Shown one piece after another: positions 34,090-43,137 of a stretch of DNA of 64,000 nt. Within the stretch, counting starts at the first letter, position 1. The number at the start of each line of letters is the position of its first letter. The position numbers were made by a program, and so were the translations under genes. The stretch is from the NCBI RefSeq assembly GCF_000422905.1, contig NZ_AUGY01000045.1:1-64000 (forward strand), read 5' to 3'. This stretch comes from Paenibacillus alginolyticus DSM 5050 = NBRC 15375 (lineage in GTDB: Bacteria; Bacillota; Bacilli; Paenibacillales; NBRC-103111). The notes beneath the pieces were generated by a model. The model had not been told where the DNA came from. It ran no database searches and was given only the letters and a program-made list of their open reading frames with translations.

Positions 34090-35934
34090 TTAAATTTGCA
34101 ACACATCTTTCAGTTTTCGCCAAAGCGTAGATCGATTTATCCCTAACCGTTTCGCTGCTTTCGATTGATTCATTCCTTCTTTTTCCAATATCTCCAATAG
34201 TATTCTCTGTTCAATTTCATCCCATGTTCCTGACAAATTGACAGTTGCCATTTGACTGGATGCTTCCGTTTGCAACGATTCCCTCACTTTTTGCCAACCA
34301 TCTTTCGCTTCTTTGGAACCAATATAGTGACTGTTCGTGCAAGCAAGCATGCTCTCTATTACAACCCTCAGTTGGTGAATATTACCAGGCCATAGCTTGT
34401 TCATCAGATCGTCTTCCAAAACCTCTTGCCGAATGCCAACGATTTGCTTACCATGACGTGAGTTATAATTGGCAATTAGAACGCGGGCGATCTCTTCAAT
34501 ATCCTCCAGCCGTTCCCGAAGCGGCGGCAAACTCACGTACATATCCATGAAAGCGAGGACAAACGACTGATCCATCTCTTCTTTTTTGAGCATCAGCTTA
34601 ATCGGGTGAGATGTGGTAACGATTAGACGGACATGCGTACCCGTTGTCATGGCAGAGAGTAACTTGCGCTGCAGCTGCGGACTTACATGTTGGATATTCT
34701 CCAGACAAATCGTTCCGACCGATTCTTTGAACAGTAACCCTGGGAAATCATCCGTTCCTAGTAAAACAGATTCTTGTTCCTCTTCCGATAATTGGTCGCA
34801 CGGAAGTATGTACAACGCATCCCCAGAGCTTTGGCTTGCGGAATGGATCGCTTGACAAAACAACTGCTTGCCGCTTCCCTCTTCACCCGTTATCCAGATC
34901 GGATTACGCGTCTGTGCGAGTGCTTTGGCACGTTTGATGGCATGCAAAATGACGGTGCTAGAGCCCATAATTTGCGCAAAAGTAGCAATACGGTCGGTTA
35001 TTTGAAAATTGTAGGATGCCGGATTATTTATTTTATCTACTGACGGATATAAATAAACAAAGTAACTGTAACTTGGGCTGCTTAATTTGGAAGGCGGGAC
35101 AACGATTTCAATACTTACCTGCCTTTTTTGGAACCACTTCGTTTGTTTTTTTACGCCGACTGTGTTGCTTTTTCCGGCTTCCTCCAAATAACGGCCCCAC
35201 ATTGGATCTATGCCTGCCAGATTCATCCCACGGATGACCGAGCTGTTGTACCCTAATAATGACGCGGCGGCTTCATTCGCATAAATGATTCCCCCCCGAT
35301 CGTTTATAGCCATGACCCCAGTTCGGTGATGTTCCAGAATATGCTCAAATAAATGCTCGTTTTCTTGAGCCTTCCAAAGGACATCATAAATCCGCTTCAC
35401 CTCTTCAAGCGCTTCAAGAACAGACTCTCGTCCACTTGTAATAAGAATGCCGTTATAGCCCATTTCTTCCGCTGTATTCACGGTTACTACGTCGCCAAGA
35501 ATAATTTGCGCGTCATGCTCAAAAGCTGTTTGCAGTGCTTGTGGAACGTCAGCAGCCCGCTCTACCGAGTACATAGGAATTTCATAATCTAGCAGACTGG
35601 ACACTTCCGCGACACCGCGGCAAATATTAGGAAAACCAATGATAGCCACTTTGCTGTTGGAGTTTTTAACCAAGGTGAGCACGCGCAAAATATCATAGCC
35701 GGAAACCGGTATATCGACAACAGGTGTTGTTACATGGCTTCTAATTAGCGTTGATGTTCCACCGCGGCTCAAAATAACGTCATAGTTTCCTTTAGCAGCG
35801 TGTACGATTGGGAGAGCGTTTTGGAGATCCGCAACCTCAACATCGATTCTAAACCGAGCATCTTTTTTAGTTATGTCTGTAAGTAAACCCTTTAACCCTG
35901 GATATGGGGCAATTGCCAGTACTTTTATTTGCAT
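34090..35934 (-). CDS. PrpR_N-type AAA+ regulator lacking GAFTGA
   Basis: A 614-aa regulator. A PrpR_N ligand domain (about 5-190; GNYDVILSRGGTSTLI, NGILITSGRESV) is followed by PAS (about 195-290) and an AAA+ domain with Walker A GEEGSGK (350-356), then a Fis-type helix-turn-helix (NQSKAAKRLGINRSTLWRKL). The loop where sigma-54 activators have GAFTGA reads LLGTDDFPGLLF, and Walker B reads ICLENI instead of LFLDEI. It therefore probably does not activate sigma-54 and works with sigma-A RNA polymerase. I set the start at 35934 (AAAGGGG upstream). It probably senses the acid-sugar substrate of the adjacent operon. Confidence 0.88.
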   Translation of the reverse strand: MQIKVLAIAPYPGLKGLLTDITKKDARFRIDVEVADLQNALPIVHAAKGNYDVILSRGGTSTLIRSHVTTPVVDIPVSGYDILRVLTLVKNSNSKVAIIGFPNICRGVAEVSSLLDYEIPMYSVERAADVPQALQTAFEHDAQIILGDVVTVNTAEEMGYNGILITSGRESVLEALEEVKRIYDVLWKAQENEHLFEHILEHHRTGVMAINDRGGIIYANEAAASLLGYNSSVIRGMNLAGIDPMWGRYLEEAGKSNTVGVKKQTKWFQKRQVSIEIVVPPSKLSSPSYSYFVYLYPSVDKINNPASYNFQITDRIATFAQIMGSSTVILHAIKRAKALAQTRNPIWITGEEGSGKQLFCQAIHSASQSSGDALYILPCDQLSEEEQESVLLGTDDFPGLLFKESVGTICLENIQHVSPQLQRKLLSAMTTGTHVRLIVTTSHPIKLMLKKEEMDQSFVLAFMDMYVSLPPLRERLEDIEEIARVLIANYNSRHGKQIVGIRQEVLEDDLMNKLWPGNIHQLRVVIESMLACTNSHYIGSKEAKDGWQKVRESLQTEASSQMATVNLSGTWDEIEQRILLEILEKEGMNQSKAAKRLGINRSTLWRKLKDVLQI

Positions 35935-35970
35935 AGGTGTCCCCTTTATATAACAATTTGTAAATATAAG

Positions 35971-35987
35971 TGTTGCACAATCCAACA
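35971..35987. promoter_or_regulatory. Operator ahead of the PrpR_N-type regulator
   Basis: TGTTGCACAATCCAACA is an imperfect palindrome (TGTTG...CAACA), 36 bp upstream of the regulator start. It shares GTTGCA and CAACA with the perfect site at 34005-34019. Confidence 0.5.
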
Positions 35988-36018
35988 TATACTTGCCATT
36001 ATAAGCTTTTTTATTTTA

Positions 36019-36416
36019 TTATAGCCAATTTCGCAGCTGAATACTTGATATTGCAACATTTCGGAGTAAGCGCGGTGATCTAAAGCAATCGGTTCCTGCG
36101 AAAATACATCCAATCCTGCTGCCCATCAGAGCCAATTCATCCCTACCAATCAAATTGACTGTTTCCGTTGGGTAGGGAACTAACATACATACGAAATCGG
36201 ATTCCCTTAACAGAGACTTCAAATCTCCATAAGTTGTGCATCAATCGTTTCCGTCAGTAAACAAAACAAACCATCGGCTTCAATGATCTCTCGTTCCGAT
36301 ACCTCCCGAGGTACTGCTGCATCTTCCTCAGACCACATTCGAACATCACATTGAATTTCAATCATGGCTTTAATGTGATCTGGAATACGCCTTGTAATAT
36401 ATACTTTCGGCCTCAT
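36019..36416 (-). pseudogene. D-2-hydroxyacid dehydrogenase pseudogene
   Basis: The N-terminal part (36219-36416) reads KVYITRRIPDHIKAMIEIQCDVRMW...EADGLFCLLTETID, the start of GyaR/YvcT-type glyoxylate reductases. It is then fused out of frame to LLRESDFVCMLVPYPTETVNLIGRDELALM, which normally lies about 130 residues later, past the Rossmann GxGxxG motif. The nucleotide site and the catalytic Arg-Glu-His are missing. An internal deletion plus 3' loss has inactivated it. It lies just upstream of the regulator gene of the acid-sugar operon. Confidence 0.8.
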
Positions 36417-36474
36417 TTATTGTCCTTTCTCGTTAATATTTTAACTTGTCACAATGATTATATCGTGAACTTTT

Positions 36475-36982
36475 TTACCTATTTCGCACCAACTCCTCAT
36501 CAATTTTGTACAGGGAGCCGAATTGATCATCCCTCCTAATCCTATCCTCCTGGCATTTATCACAATTGACCTCATTTGCTTCAAATAACATACAAAAAGG
36601 GGGCCGATGTGGCATCCCTTTTTGAGTGTACTTTATCTTGGGCTGAAAAAATAAAAGCCGTTGAATCTGCCCTCCGCTGAATTGATGGGGCATTTGTGAT
36701 AATCGCTACTGTTTAAACCAACGGTTTCCAACACTTGAACACCTGTTCTCTTCGTGTTATAGAAGTCATTTTTCGTTCAAAATTTTTTAGTGGTTCACTA
36801 ATACTGTCCCCTACGCAAATCCTGGGATTAAAGGAACTGTAGCCATTTTGATAGACGAATTGTATATGAAGGCGTACCTCTTTCCAATTAGCCAACGCAG
36901 CTGCCTTCGTTGATAGAAAATGATACGTCGTGAAGGATGATATTAGGTGTTTTCCCACTACCAAAGTGACGCCTTCGTTCAT
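36475..36982 (-). pseudogene. Opp/Dpp F-type ABC ATPase remnant
   Basis: Pieces of a peptide/nickel-type ABC ATPase are readable. RLHIQFVYQNGYSSFNPRICVGDSISEPLKNF (Q-loop region) lies in 36713-36982. PHQFSGGQIQR (signature motif) is joined directly to a C-terminal tail with CQEDRIRRDDQF in 36475-36693. Walker A, Walker B and the H-loop are lost. A related D-type remnant lies directly upstream, so an opp-like operon decayed here. Confidence 0.75.
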
Positions 36983-37005
36983 ACGATTTTCAAATATTTT
37001 TCACT

Positions 37006-37372
37006 TCAAGCAGCTTCACAACACATTCCTTCCAAAAGAGATATAGTATATGGTTGCTGTGGTGAATGGAAGAGTACATCTACGAATGCTTTTTCTATAA
37101 CTTCACCATCCTGCATGACCATCACTTCATCTACAAGTTCCCTAATCTCGTTCAGTTCATGGGAAACGATCAGAAGAACCAAATCATGCTCTTCCTTTAT
37201 CTGAAGCAGCAGTTCGAGAATTCATTTTCGGTTGAGATCGTCCAAGGAGGAAGTAGGTTCATCGGCAATTAAAACAGATGCCGAAAGCACCAGACCTAAT
37301 GCTAGCATAGCGCGCTGCAGCATTCCCCCGCTAAACTGCCGATCGATTTCTCCCCGGCAGCCGAAAGAAATT
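37006..37372 (-). pseudogene. Opp/Nik D-type ABC ATPase remnant with internal stop
   Basis: The conceptual frame reads RQFSGGMLQRAMLALGL, VLIADEPTSSLD (Walker B/D-loop) and then, after an in-frame TGA at 37222-37224, ILELLLQIKEEHDLVLLIVSHELNEIRELVDEVMVMQDGEV. This is the C-terminal half of an OppD/DppD/NikD-type ATPase. The N-terminal half with Walker A is missing. It ends at 37006, where the F-type remnant begins, as in normal D-F gene pairs. Confidence 0.8.
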
Positions 37373-37475
37373 ATTTTACTGAGAAAACGGCAGTCCTTAT
37401 GCCGGCTGCCGTTACTTCATGTTTATTGAGCTATCGATCGCCGTTAGCTAACGGGATAATTTCCGTCTTAAGCGT

Positions 37476-38078
37476 TTATTTTTGAGAATCAAGAATAAAC
37501 ATAGATGCATCATGCCCCATGAATATTTTACTTCCATTATAAAAAGTTTTGGATTGAATATCCCTGAACCCTATTTTAGTCATAATGTCAGTTAGCTTTG
37601 CTTGATTAAATCCGTTATGAACGATATCTGAAACTATTTTTTCATTTTTATTAAAATCTACAATTAGTAAATGTCCTCCTTCATTTAGAACATCGAATAA
37701 TCTTGATAAAACGAATTCAACATCATTAATATGGAGGAGAACCTGAGCCATAATAATATAGTCAGCATGTAAATTCGATAGATCTTCCTTTTCAAAATCA
37801 AAGCATAATGTATCTACATTCTGAATATTAAAATCAGAAATTTTTTGCTTTATTTGATTAATCATGTTTTGTGAGGTATCCAGAAAAAGCATAGAATTAA
37901 ACTCGTTTAACAAGTTCATTCCGACAAGACCAGTTCCACACCCAAAATCAATAGCGTTCTTACTTTTAGCGTCAACTAAATATTCACGGATGGCATCTGA
38001 TGATACCTTTGCAATTTGAATTCTTTCAGAAGTGTCATATATATTAGCTATCATTTCAAACTTATCCGTATTTCCCAT
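37476..38078 (-). CDS. Class I SAM-dependent methyltransferase
   Basis: A 200-aa protein with a SAM site (NAIDFGCGTGLVGMNLL, motif I), the acidic end of beta 2 (MLFLDTS) and a motif IV-like HADYIIMAQVLLHI. It matches the Methyltransf_11/25 fold, and the length is usual. The start at 38078 follows GGAGAGG. It is flanked by decayed genes and a hypothetical gene, so context gives no substrate. Small-molecule methylation is the default guess. Confidence 0.85.
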   Translation of the reverse strand: MGNTDKFEMIANIYDTSERIQIAKVSSDAIREYLVDAKSKNAIDFGCGTGLVGMNLLNEFNSMLFLDTSQNMINQIKQKISDFNIQNVDTLCFDFEKEDLSNLHADYIIMAQVLLHINDVEFVLSRLFDVLNEGGHLLIVDFNKNEKIVSDIVHNGFNQAKLTDIMTKIGFRDIQSKTFYNGSKIFMGHDASMFILDSQK

Positions 38079-38205
38079 TAACACCTCTCCAATCTGCCTT
38101 ATTAAAATCTATTGGCATCTTTTTTATCGCGGTTCACCGTAATAAAAAAGCTAATTCCATATCTTATTATTTACCTGTAAAGAAATAACCTCATATTTTG
38201 AGATA

Positions 38206-38601
38206 TTAAACACCGAAACTAATACTGCTTCTAATGTACTCTCTGAGGCAAGGATACGGACCACCAAAAATATGAGCCATGGTTACGATAAATTTGTGAT
38301 GTTCCTCCAAAATTTTTAGGGAAATACCGATGCGATTGGCTAGTATTTGTTGAACCGCTAATTCCCTTTCTAAACTTAGTTGGTTTAGTAAGTCATGGTT
38401 TTGTCCGACCGTTTTGCTTATTTCCAATAAAGTCTGTGTTTCGACGCCTGATGGTCGATACACCAAATTGGAAAATTGAATGTCGAACTCCTCCAACCTT
38501 CGCTTTAAGTGAAGAATCTCTTCTTGACGTTGAACAGAAGTGTTTGATCTTTTAGATTGAAAAAGGTTCTTCACCTCTTTGGTTACTCTCTTAAAAAGCA
38601 T
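38206..38601 (-). CDS. Hypothetical helical protein
   Basis: A 131-aa protein starting at 38601, where AAAGGAGG lies 8 nt upstream. It is largely helical and charged, with a coiled-coil-like stretch (RQEEILHLKRRLEEFDIQFSNLV) and a C-terminal part with VTMAHIFGGPYPCLREYI. There are no membrane segments. I do not recognise the family. Confidence 0.5.
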   Translation of the reverse strand: MLFKRVTKEVKNLFQSKRSNTSVQRQEEILHLKRRLEEFDIQFSNLVYRPSGVETQTLLEISKTVGQNHDLLNQLSLERELAVQQILANRIGISLKILEEHHKFIVTMAHIFGGPYPCLREYIRSSISFGV

Positions 38602-39241
38602 ATCTAATTCCTCCTTTTTTCTCTTGAACGAAAAAAGGAAGCGAGGGAATAGAGCCCTGTTTATAAAGGACCCAATTAATGTTTCTTTCATTTTCTTTCT
38701 ACGCTGACGAAGTTAGCTGACGGATTCGGGTTGAAAGTTAACCCTAACACTTAAAAAGTGTACTCACCCCAGAAAACTTGGTTCCCCCGCTTCTTTAATC
38801 TAAAGAATTGAGCGTAGTATGATTCATTCTTATTTTATCAATTTACCCCAATACATATATAGAAACAATAGTAATATTTACTTATATTTTTTATGTCTAT
38901 TTTCAACTAATAGTTCAATTTTACTGTGGTTAACGCAGCAAGGCCACCGATCATCGGCAGCCCTCAGGATTTCAAAGAAAGCACGGAGTACCTGATGTAC
39001 TCAGCTAAAGGGTATTGACCCGTTTCATTAGAAAGACCGACCTCCACCTCTTGGAAAGGTGTGACGAAGCATTCCTGTAGAGGGTTAATTTTCCACTTTT
39101 AAAAAAGTGAAGCGCCCCCGTAAGATGGAATTATGTACAGGATCATATCCCTAAAATTCACTGTCTAGGCGGACGCTCTACTATGAAGTTAAATCTCCCT
39201 TGTTCTGATCTTAATCCTTTTCGCTCATCGGAGATCAATGA
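38602..39241. other. 640-bp stretch without an intact gene
   Basis: It contains short hairpins ACACTT-AAA-AAGTGT (38747-38761) and CACTTTT-AAAA-AAGTG (39094-39109), each preceded by GTTAA and followed by a C-run, which may be a repeated or mobile remnant. A short plus-strand frame (38929-39020) reads VNAARPPIIGSPQDFKESTEYLMYS and looks like a broken gene end. I see no intact gene or RNA. Confidence 0.35.
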
Positions 39242-40231
39242 TTACAAATGGATAACTTGACCGCCGTTAGCTGCGCTCTTCCAAGCCGCTTCCGTCAAAC
39301 GCGCAATTCTTAAACCGCAGCTGGACGGCGCAGCGGCTTCATTCACCCTGCCGAGGATGAGATCAACAAAATCGCGATTTGGATCACTAGTAGCCGGAAG
39401 CTCTTCCGATACTTCGACAAGTTCTCTTTGTCCTTCCTTGGCGACGAATATTTTATTATTGCGGTACAAAACGGTTCCCAGATCGCCGTGAATAGACACA
39501 TCCTCATGCCAACTGATGCTAGCGCTGCCGACAACATTGAAAGTCGCAATTGCGCCTTCCCGAAAGCGAACGGTGACAGCCGAGTCGATATCGACTTGCG
39601 ATCCTCGGTTGTCGATGAAAGCAGACACGTTTGCTGGTTCTAGACCGGTAACCCAAAGTACAACGTCAAGTAGATGGCTTCCGGAATCATTTAGCTGTCC
39701 ACCGCAGGATAATGCAGGGTTTTGCCTCCAGGAACCTGTTGTACCTTTCAGCCAACTTTGTGCCTGATAAGCGCAAATGTAATTGATTTTTCCCAGTTCT
39801 CCGCTTTGGATCAACTCGCGAATATAGATGTACGGGCCCATTAAGTGACGCTGGTAGGCAACTGCGAGATGTTTGTTTACAATTTCCGCATGGGCAATGA
39901 TGCGTTCCGCGTTCTCGGATCCGTCGACAAACGGCTTCTCCATCAGTACATGTAAACCGCCGTCCAAACATGCCATTCCTTGCTCAAAATGCATGCTGTG
40001 CGGCGAGACAATAATGGCTGCATCTGCGTTTGCCTGTGAGATAGCCTCCCGGTAATCCGTATAAACCGCTACATTCTTCAACTCGGGAAAACGCTCAGTC
40101 ACTTGTTCAATTGCTGCAGCGGATGGATCCGCCAACGCTACAATTTCAGCTTCGGGTACTTGTAGCAATCTTCGAACGTGCTCTCTTCCCATTCCACCAA
40201 CGCCAATCATTAAGAAACGAACTGTTTCCAT
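39242..40231 (-). CDS. Gfo/Idh/MocA-family sugar oxidoreductase (third copy)
   Basis: A 329-aa NAD(P)-dependent dehydrogenase. The Rossmann site is FLMIGVGGMGREHV, and the family EKP motif is in HVLMEKPFVDG. The C-terminal beta-sheet domain holds GGGSHLLDVVLW-like NDSGSHLLDVVLWVTG. These enzymes oxidise or reduce sugar hydroxyls, often at C1, C2 or C3. The start at 40231 was chosen for GGAGGG. It is the last gene of the long catabolic locus and resembles the Gfo/Idh at 58667-59629 more than the IolW-like one. Confidence 0.9.
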   Translation of the reverse strand: METVRFLMIGVGGMGREHVRRLLQVPEAEIVALADPSAAAIEQVTERFPELKNVAVYTDYREAISQANADAAIIVSPHSMHFEQGMACLDGGLHVLMEKPFVDGSENAERIIAHAEIVNKHLAVAYQRHLMGPYIYIRELIQSGELGKINYICAYQAQSWLKGTTGSWRQNPALSCGGQLNDSGSHLLDVVLWVTGLEPANVSAFIDNRGSQVDIDSAVTVRFREGAIATFNVVGSASISWHEDVSIHGDLGTVLYRNNKIFVAKEGQRELVEVSEELPATSDPNRDFVDLILGRVNEAAAPSSCGLRIARLTEAAWKSAANGGQVIHL

Positions 40232-40280
40232 GTAATATCCCTCCACAAAAGTATTGTAATGTCTATTGCGTTTGAAATTT

Positions 40281-41051
40281 TCATAGGCCGAGTCCCCCAT
40301 TGATATGAAGTTCAGTGCCGGTGACTTGGCTGGCTTCATCGGATAATAAAAAGATCGTTCCGTGCGCCATGTCTTCCGGCGTTTGCATGCGACCGCTAGG
40401 TATGTAAGACTCGCCCATTTTCATCAATTCATCCGGGCTTAAGCCCCTGTTCTGGTACAGCTCGATTTCCCCTTCAGAAGCCACCCAACCAACAGTTACC
40501 CAATTGGACCTGATATGTTCTCTGGCATAGTGGGCTGCGATGTGACGGTTTAAAGTAAGCAACGCGCCCTTCGAACAAGAATAGGCGGCGAGCTCCTTTC
40601 CACCTTTATAGCCGTTTGTGGAGCCCATATGAACAATGGATCCGCCGCCTGTCTTTAACATTGACTGAATCGCGTACATCGAACAGAAGAAAGCGCCTTT
40701 CATGTTGACGGCAAAAATCGAATCGAACAGCTCCTCCGATGTATCCACCATCGTTCCCCGGGGGAAGATACCGGCATTATTGACCAGACCGTCGATCTTC
40801 CCGAAACGGCCCACCGCTTCATCGATCAACTGCTTGCATGCCTTTTCCCTGCTGATATCCGCTTTTACAAATAATGCTTCGGCACAATAGGTTTCCTGGA
40901 TAGTTTGGACGACCCTTGCGCCGTCTTGTTCATTTCTGCCGTTGACGACGACAGTTGCGGCCTCGCTCGCGCACATCAAAGCAATGCCTTTCCCGATACC
41001 TTTGGTTCCGCCTGTGACGACGACTACTTTTCCGGCAAGCCTGTTCCCCAT
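40281..41051 (-). CDS. SDR-family oxidoreductase
   Basis: A 256-aa classical short-chain dehydrogenase. It has TGGTKGIGKGI (cofactor), VNNAGIFPRG (NNAG), the catalytic Ser in HMGSTNG and Tyr-Lys in YSCSK. The C-terminal VTGTELHINGGLGL is typical. It would oxidise or reduce a sugar or sugar-derived alcohol in the surrounding pathway. The start at 41051 follows GGGGGAAAG, 19 bp after the isomerase stop. Confidence 0.9.
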   Translation of the reverse strand: MGNRLAGKVVVVTGGTKGIGKGIALMCASEAATVVVNGRNEQDGARVVQTIQETYCAEALFVKADISREKACKQLIDEAVGRFGKIDGLVNNAGIFPRGTMVDTSEELFDSIFAVNMKGAFFCSMYAIQSMLKTGGGSIVHMGSTNGYKGGKELAAYSCSKGALLTLNRHIAAHYAREHIRSNWVTVGWVASEGEIELYQNRGLSPDELMKMGESYIPSGRMQTPEDMAHGTIFLLSDEASQVTGTELHINGGLGL

Positions 41052-41070
41052 AGATTTCTTTCCCCCATAC

Positions 41071-41916
41071 TTATATGGTTTCAAACACACCCTTAATTTG
41101 GTAAGTATTGGTTATCGATTCCAATCCGAGCTTGGCAACGTCCAAGGCACTCTTCGTACCGAAATCCTCGATAAACAATTCCAACGACAAGTATCCTCTA
41201 TAGCCGATATCGTACAGCGTGCTTGCGAATTGTTGCGAAGGCGCGCAGCCAGCGCCCGGAAATACGCGGTTCCGGTCGGCTATCACATCACTTGCCGGCG
41301 CAGCAGGATAATCGTTCACATGCACGATGCCAATCCGTTCCCCGTTTACATAGGCAAGACTTTCTACCCTGCTGCCGCCCGTATGCATATGGAACGGATC
41401 CAGCAAAATTTGGGCATTCGGCACACCGCTTTCCATCGCCACATATATCGCTTCGCTTAAGCGGGATAATTTCTTGGCCCTGCCCCAAAATTCCAGATAC
41501 GGTTTGATTCCGATTTTGCGGGCCAATTCCGAGAGCATGGCAAAACTTCCCGCCATGCTTTCTAGGGAAACACGTTCCACATTGCCGAAAGGAGGCGCGG
41601 CTACCGCAGCGCAGCCGAGTTCCGCAAGCATCACCATTTCCTTCTCCGCCTGCACGAACGCTCGCTCCCGTTCCGCTTCGTTCTCGTCCGACCATGCAAA
41701 AAAGGCAATCGCGTTAACAACCTCTATTCCCGTGTCCGAGATGTACCTCTTCAATTGGTTGATAGTGCCTCCGTTGGCCAAATAAGCATCCAGATCTTTG
41801 ACCCACAGTTCCACCCCTTCGTAGCCGGCTTCAGCGGCAATTCGCACCTGTTCTTTAACTTCCAGGTTGAAAGGAAACAAGGTTGACGCATTAAGCGCCG
41901 GTTTAAATGGAAACAT
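41071..41916 (-). CDS. Sugar phosphate isomerase/epimerase (AP-endonuclease-2 fold)
   Basis: A 281-aa TIM-barrel protein of the xylose-isomerase-like family. Landmarks are GYEGVELWVKDLDAYL, the metal-binding Glu in PYLEFWGRAKK, D and H in ILLDPFHMHTGG, H in IGIVHVNDYPAA and E in GYLSLELFIED. Such enzymes isomerise or epimerise sugars, inosose or 3-keto-sugars using a divalent metal. It sits between two oxidoreductases of the same operon, which suggests an oxidised sugar intermediate. The start follows GGGAG. Confidence 0.88.
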   Translation of the reverse strand: MFPFKPALNASTLFPFNLEVKEQVRIAAEAGYEGVELWVKDLDAYLANGGTINQLKRYISDTGIEVVNAIAFFAWSDENEAERERAFVQAEKEMVMLAELGCAAVAAPPFGNVERVSLESMAGSFAMLSELARKIGIKPYLEFWGRAKKLSRLSEAIYVAMESGVPNAQILLDPFHMHTGGSRVESLAYVNGERIGIVHVNDYPAAPASDVIADRNRVFPGAGCAPSQQFASTLYDIGYRGYLSLELFIEDFGTKSALDVAKLGLESITNTYQIKGVFETI

Positions 41917-41949
41917 CGCGACTTCTCCCTTCTGTCATGAAATCTCTCG

Positions 41950-43002
41950 TTAAGGAGTAACTTCAACGGTCTTTTTTTCGTTGTTGCTCTTGATCCCCAA
42001 TTCAATCAGCCGGATAGCCATACGCGCTTGCTCCGGTTTGACCTCAAGCTCCTTTTGGCCGATAATGGCGTTGTAAACATTTTGAAAATACGATGTGTAA
42101 GAGCCCGGAATCGTCCGAATGCGGCCGATATAATGAAGGCCTCCGATGGAGGTGTTCAGCGTACCCCACATATCTTCCGGCTCCGCCCCCCAGTTCGGCT
42201 TCAAAGGCGTTTCTCCATGGATCAACGCTTGCTCTTGCGGATCAATGCCGTATTTGACATAAGAGCCGTTCGTTCCGTGAAGCGTATAACGCGGACCGCG
42301 CTCACGAACTAGCGCTGAGGACTTTAGCCGGACGCTTAGTCCGTCTTCGTAGCCTAATACGACATTAAAGTAATCGTCTGCAATGGCATTTTCACGAATG
42401 GTGCGTACATCCGCTTGAATCGTTGCCGGCATACCAAACAGGGACAGCGCTTGATCGAGAAAATGCACCCCGAGATCGTAAAACACACCGGTCCCCGGTG
42501 CACCACTGTCCCGCCAGTTTGCTCCCACGCTTGGACGGTACGAATCCCAGCAAAATTCTGCTTCGCTGATCCGCCCCAAAATTCCCTGGCGGACAATTTC
42601 CCGAACGGTAAGAAAATCGCCGTCCCAGCGTCGGTTATGGAACACGCTCAGCACTTTTCCCTTTGCCTTCGCAAGGGTGATTAACTTATCAGCTTCATCG
42701 GTTGTCACCGTAAACGGCTTCTCTACGATGACATTCTTTCCCGCCTGAAGAGCATCCTTGACGAATTCGTAATGATCGGTACTTGGAGTCGTGACGACAA
42801 TCAGATCGATGCTGTCATCCCTGTATAAATCCTGGACATGATCCACAACTTCCACCCAGGGATACCGTTCCTTGGCTGATGCGCCTCTCCTCTGCACCAC
42901 TTTTGCCAGCTTTAAATCGGAAACAGCTGAGATAACCGGCGCATGAAACGTTCTGCCGGCGTATCCGTAGCCGATTAAACCTACGCGAAGCTCGTTGCCC
43001 AT
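41950..43002 (-). CDS. IolW/YvaA-like Gfo/Idh/MocA dehydrogenase
   Basis: A 350-aa dehydrogenase with the cofactor motif GLIGYGYAGRTFHAPVI and the catalytic EKP in NVIVEKPFTV. FHNRRWDGDFLTVREIV and YDLGVHFLDQALSLFGMP closely follow Bacillus subtilis IolW (YvaA), an NADP-dependent scyllo-inositol dehydrogenase, from memory. The start follows GGAGTGGGATGA. A polyol or keto-sugar is the likely substrate. It belongs to the same strand run as the ABC permeases, 135 bp after them. Confidence 0.88.
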   Translation of the reverse strand: MGNELRVGLIGYGYAGRTFHAPVISAVSDLKLAKVVQRRGASAKERYPWVEVVDHVQDLYRDDSIDLIVVTTPSTDHYEFVKDALQAGKNVIVEKPFTVTTDEADKLITLAKAKGKVLSVFHNRRWDGDFLTVREIVRQGILGRISEAEFCWDSYRPSVGANWRDSGAPGTGVFYDLGVHFLDQALSLFGMPATIQADVRTIRENAIADDYFNVVLGYEDGLSVRLKSSALVRERGPRYTLHGTNGSYVKYGIDPQEQALIHGETPLKPNWGAEPEDMWGTLNTSIGGLHYIGRIRTIPGSYTSYFQNVYNAIIGQKELEVKPEQARMAIRLIELGIKSNNEKKTVEVTP

Positions 43003-43137
43003 TCATCCCACTCCCCGATCCGTATACAGCGAATGCCTTATTTCCTTACCGCTGAATAAGATCCAATTTCGTCAAATTACGATAGCTGATCTTCAAGCTC
43101 TCAAACGGATCTCTACGGCTCTGATCCTACTCAGCCG

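Noticed and set aside
37441..37454. Palindrome CCGTTAGCTAACGG after the methyltransferase
   Set aside because: It has no T-run on either strand and lies among decayed genes. I cannot assign a role.
38700..39110. A riboswitch (SAM or other) upstream of the methyltransferase region
   Set aside because: I searched for S-box-like conserved blocks and saw none. The hairpins are short.
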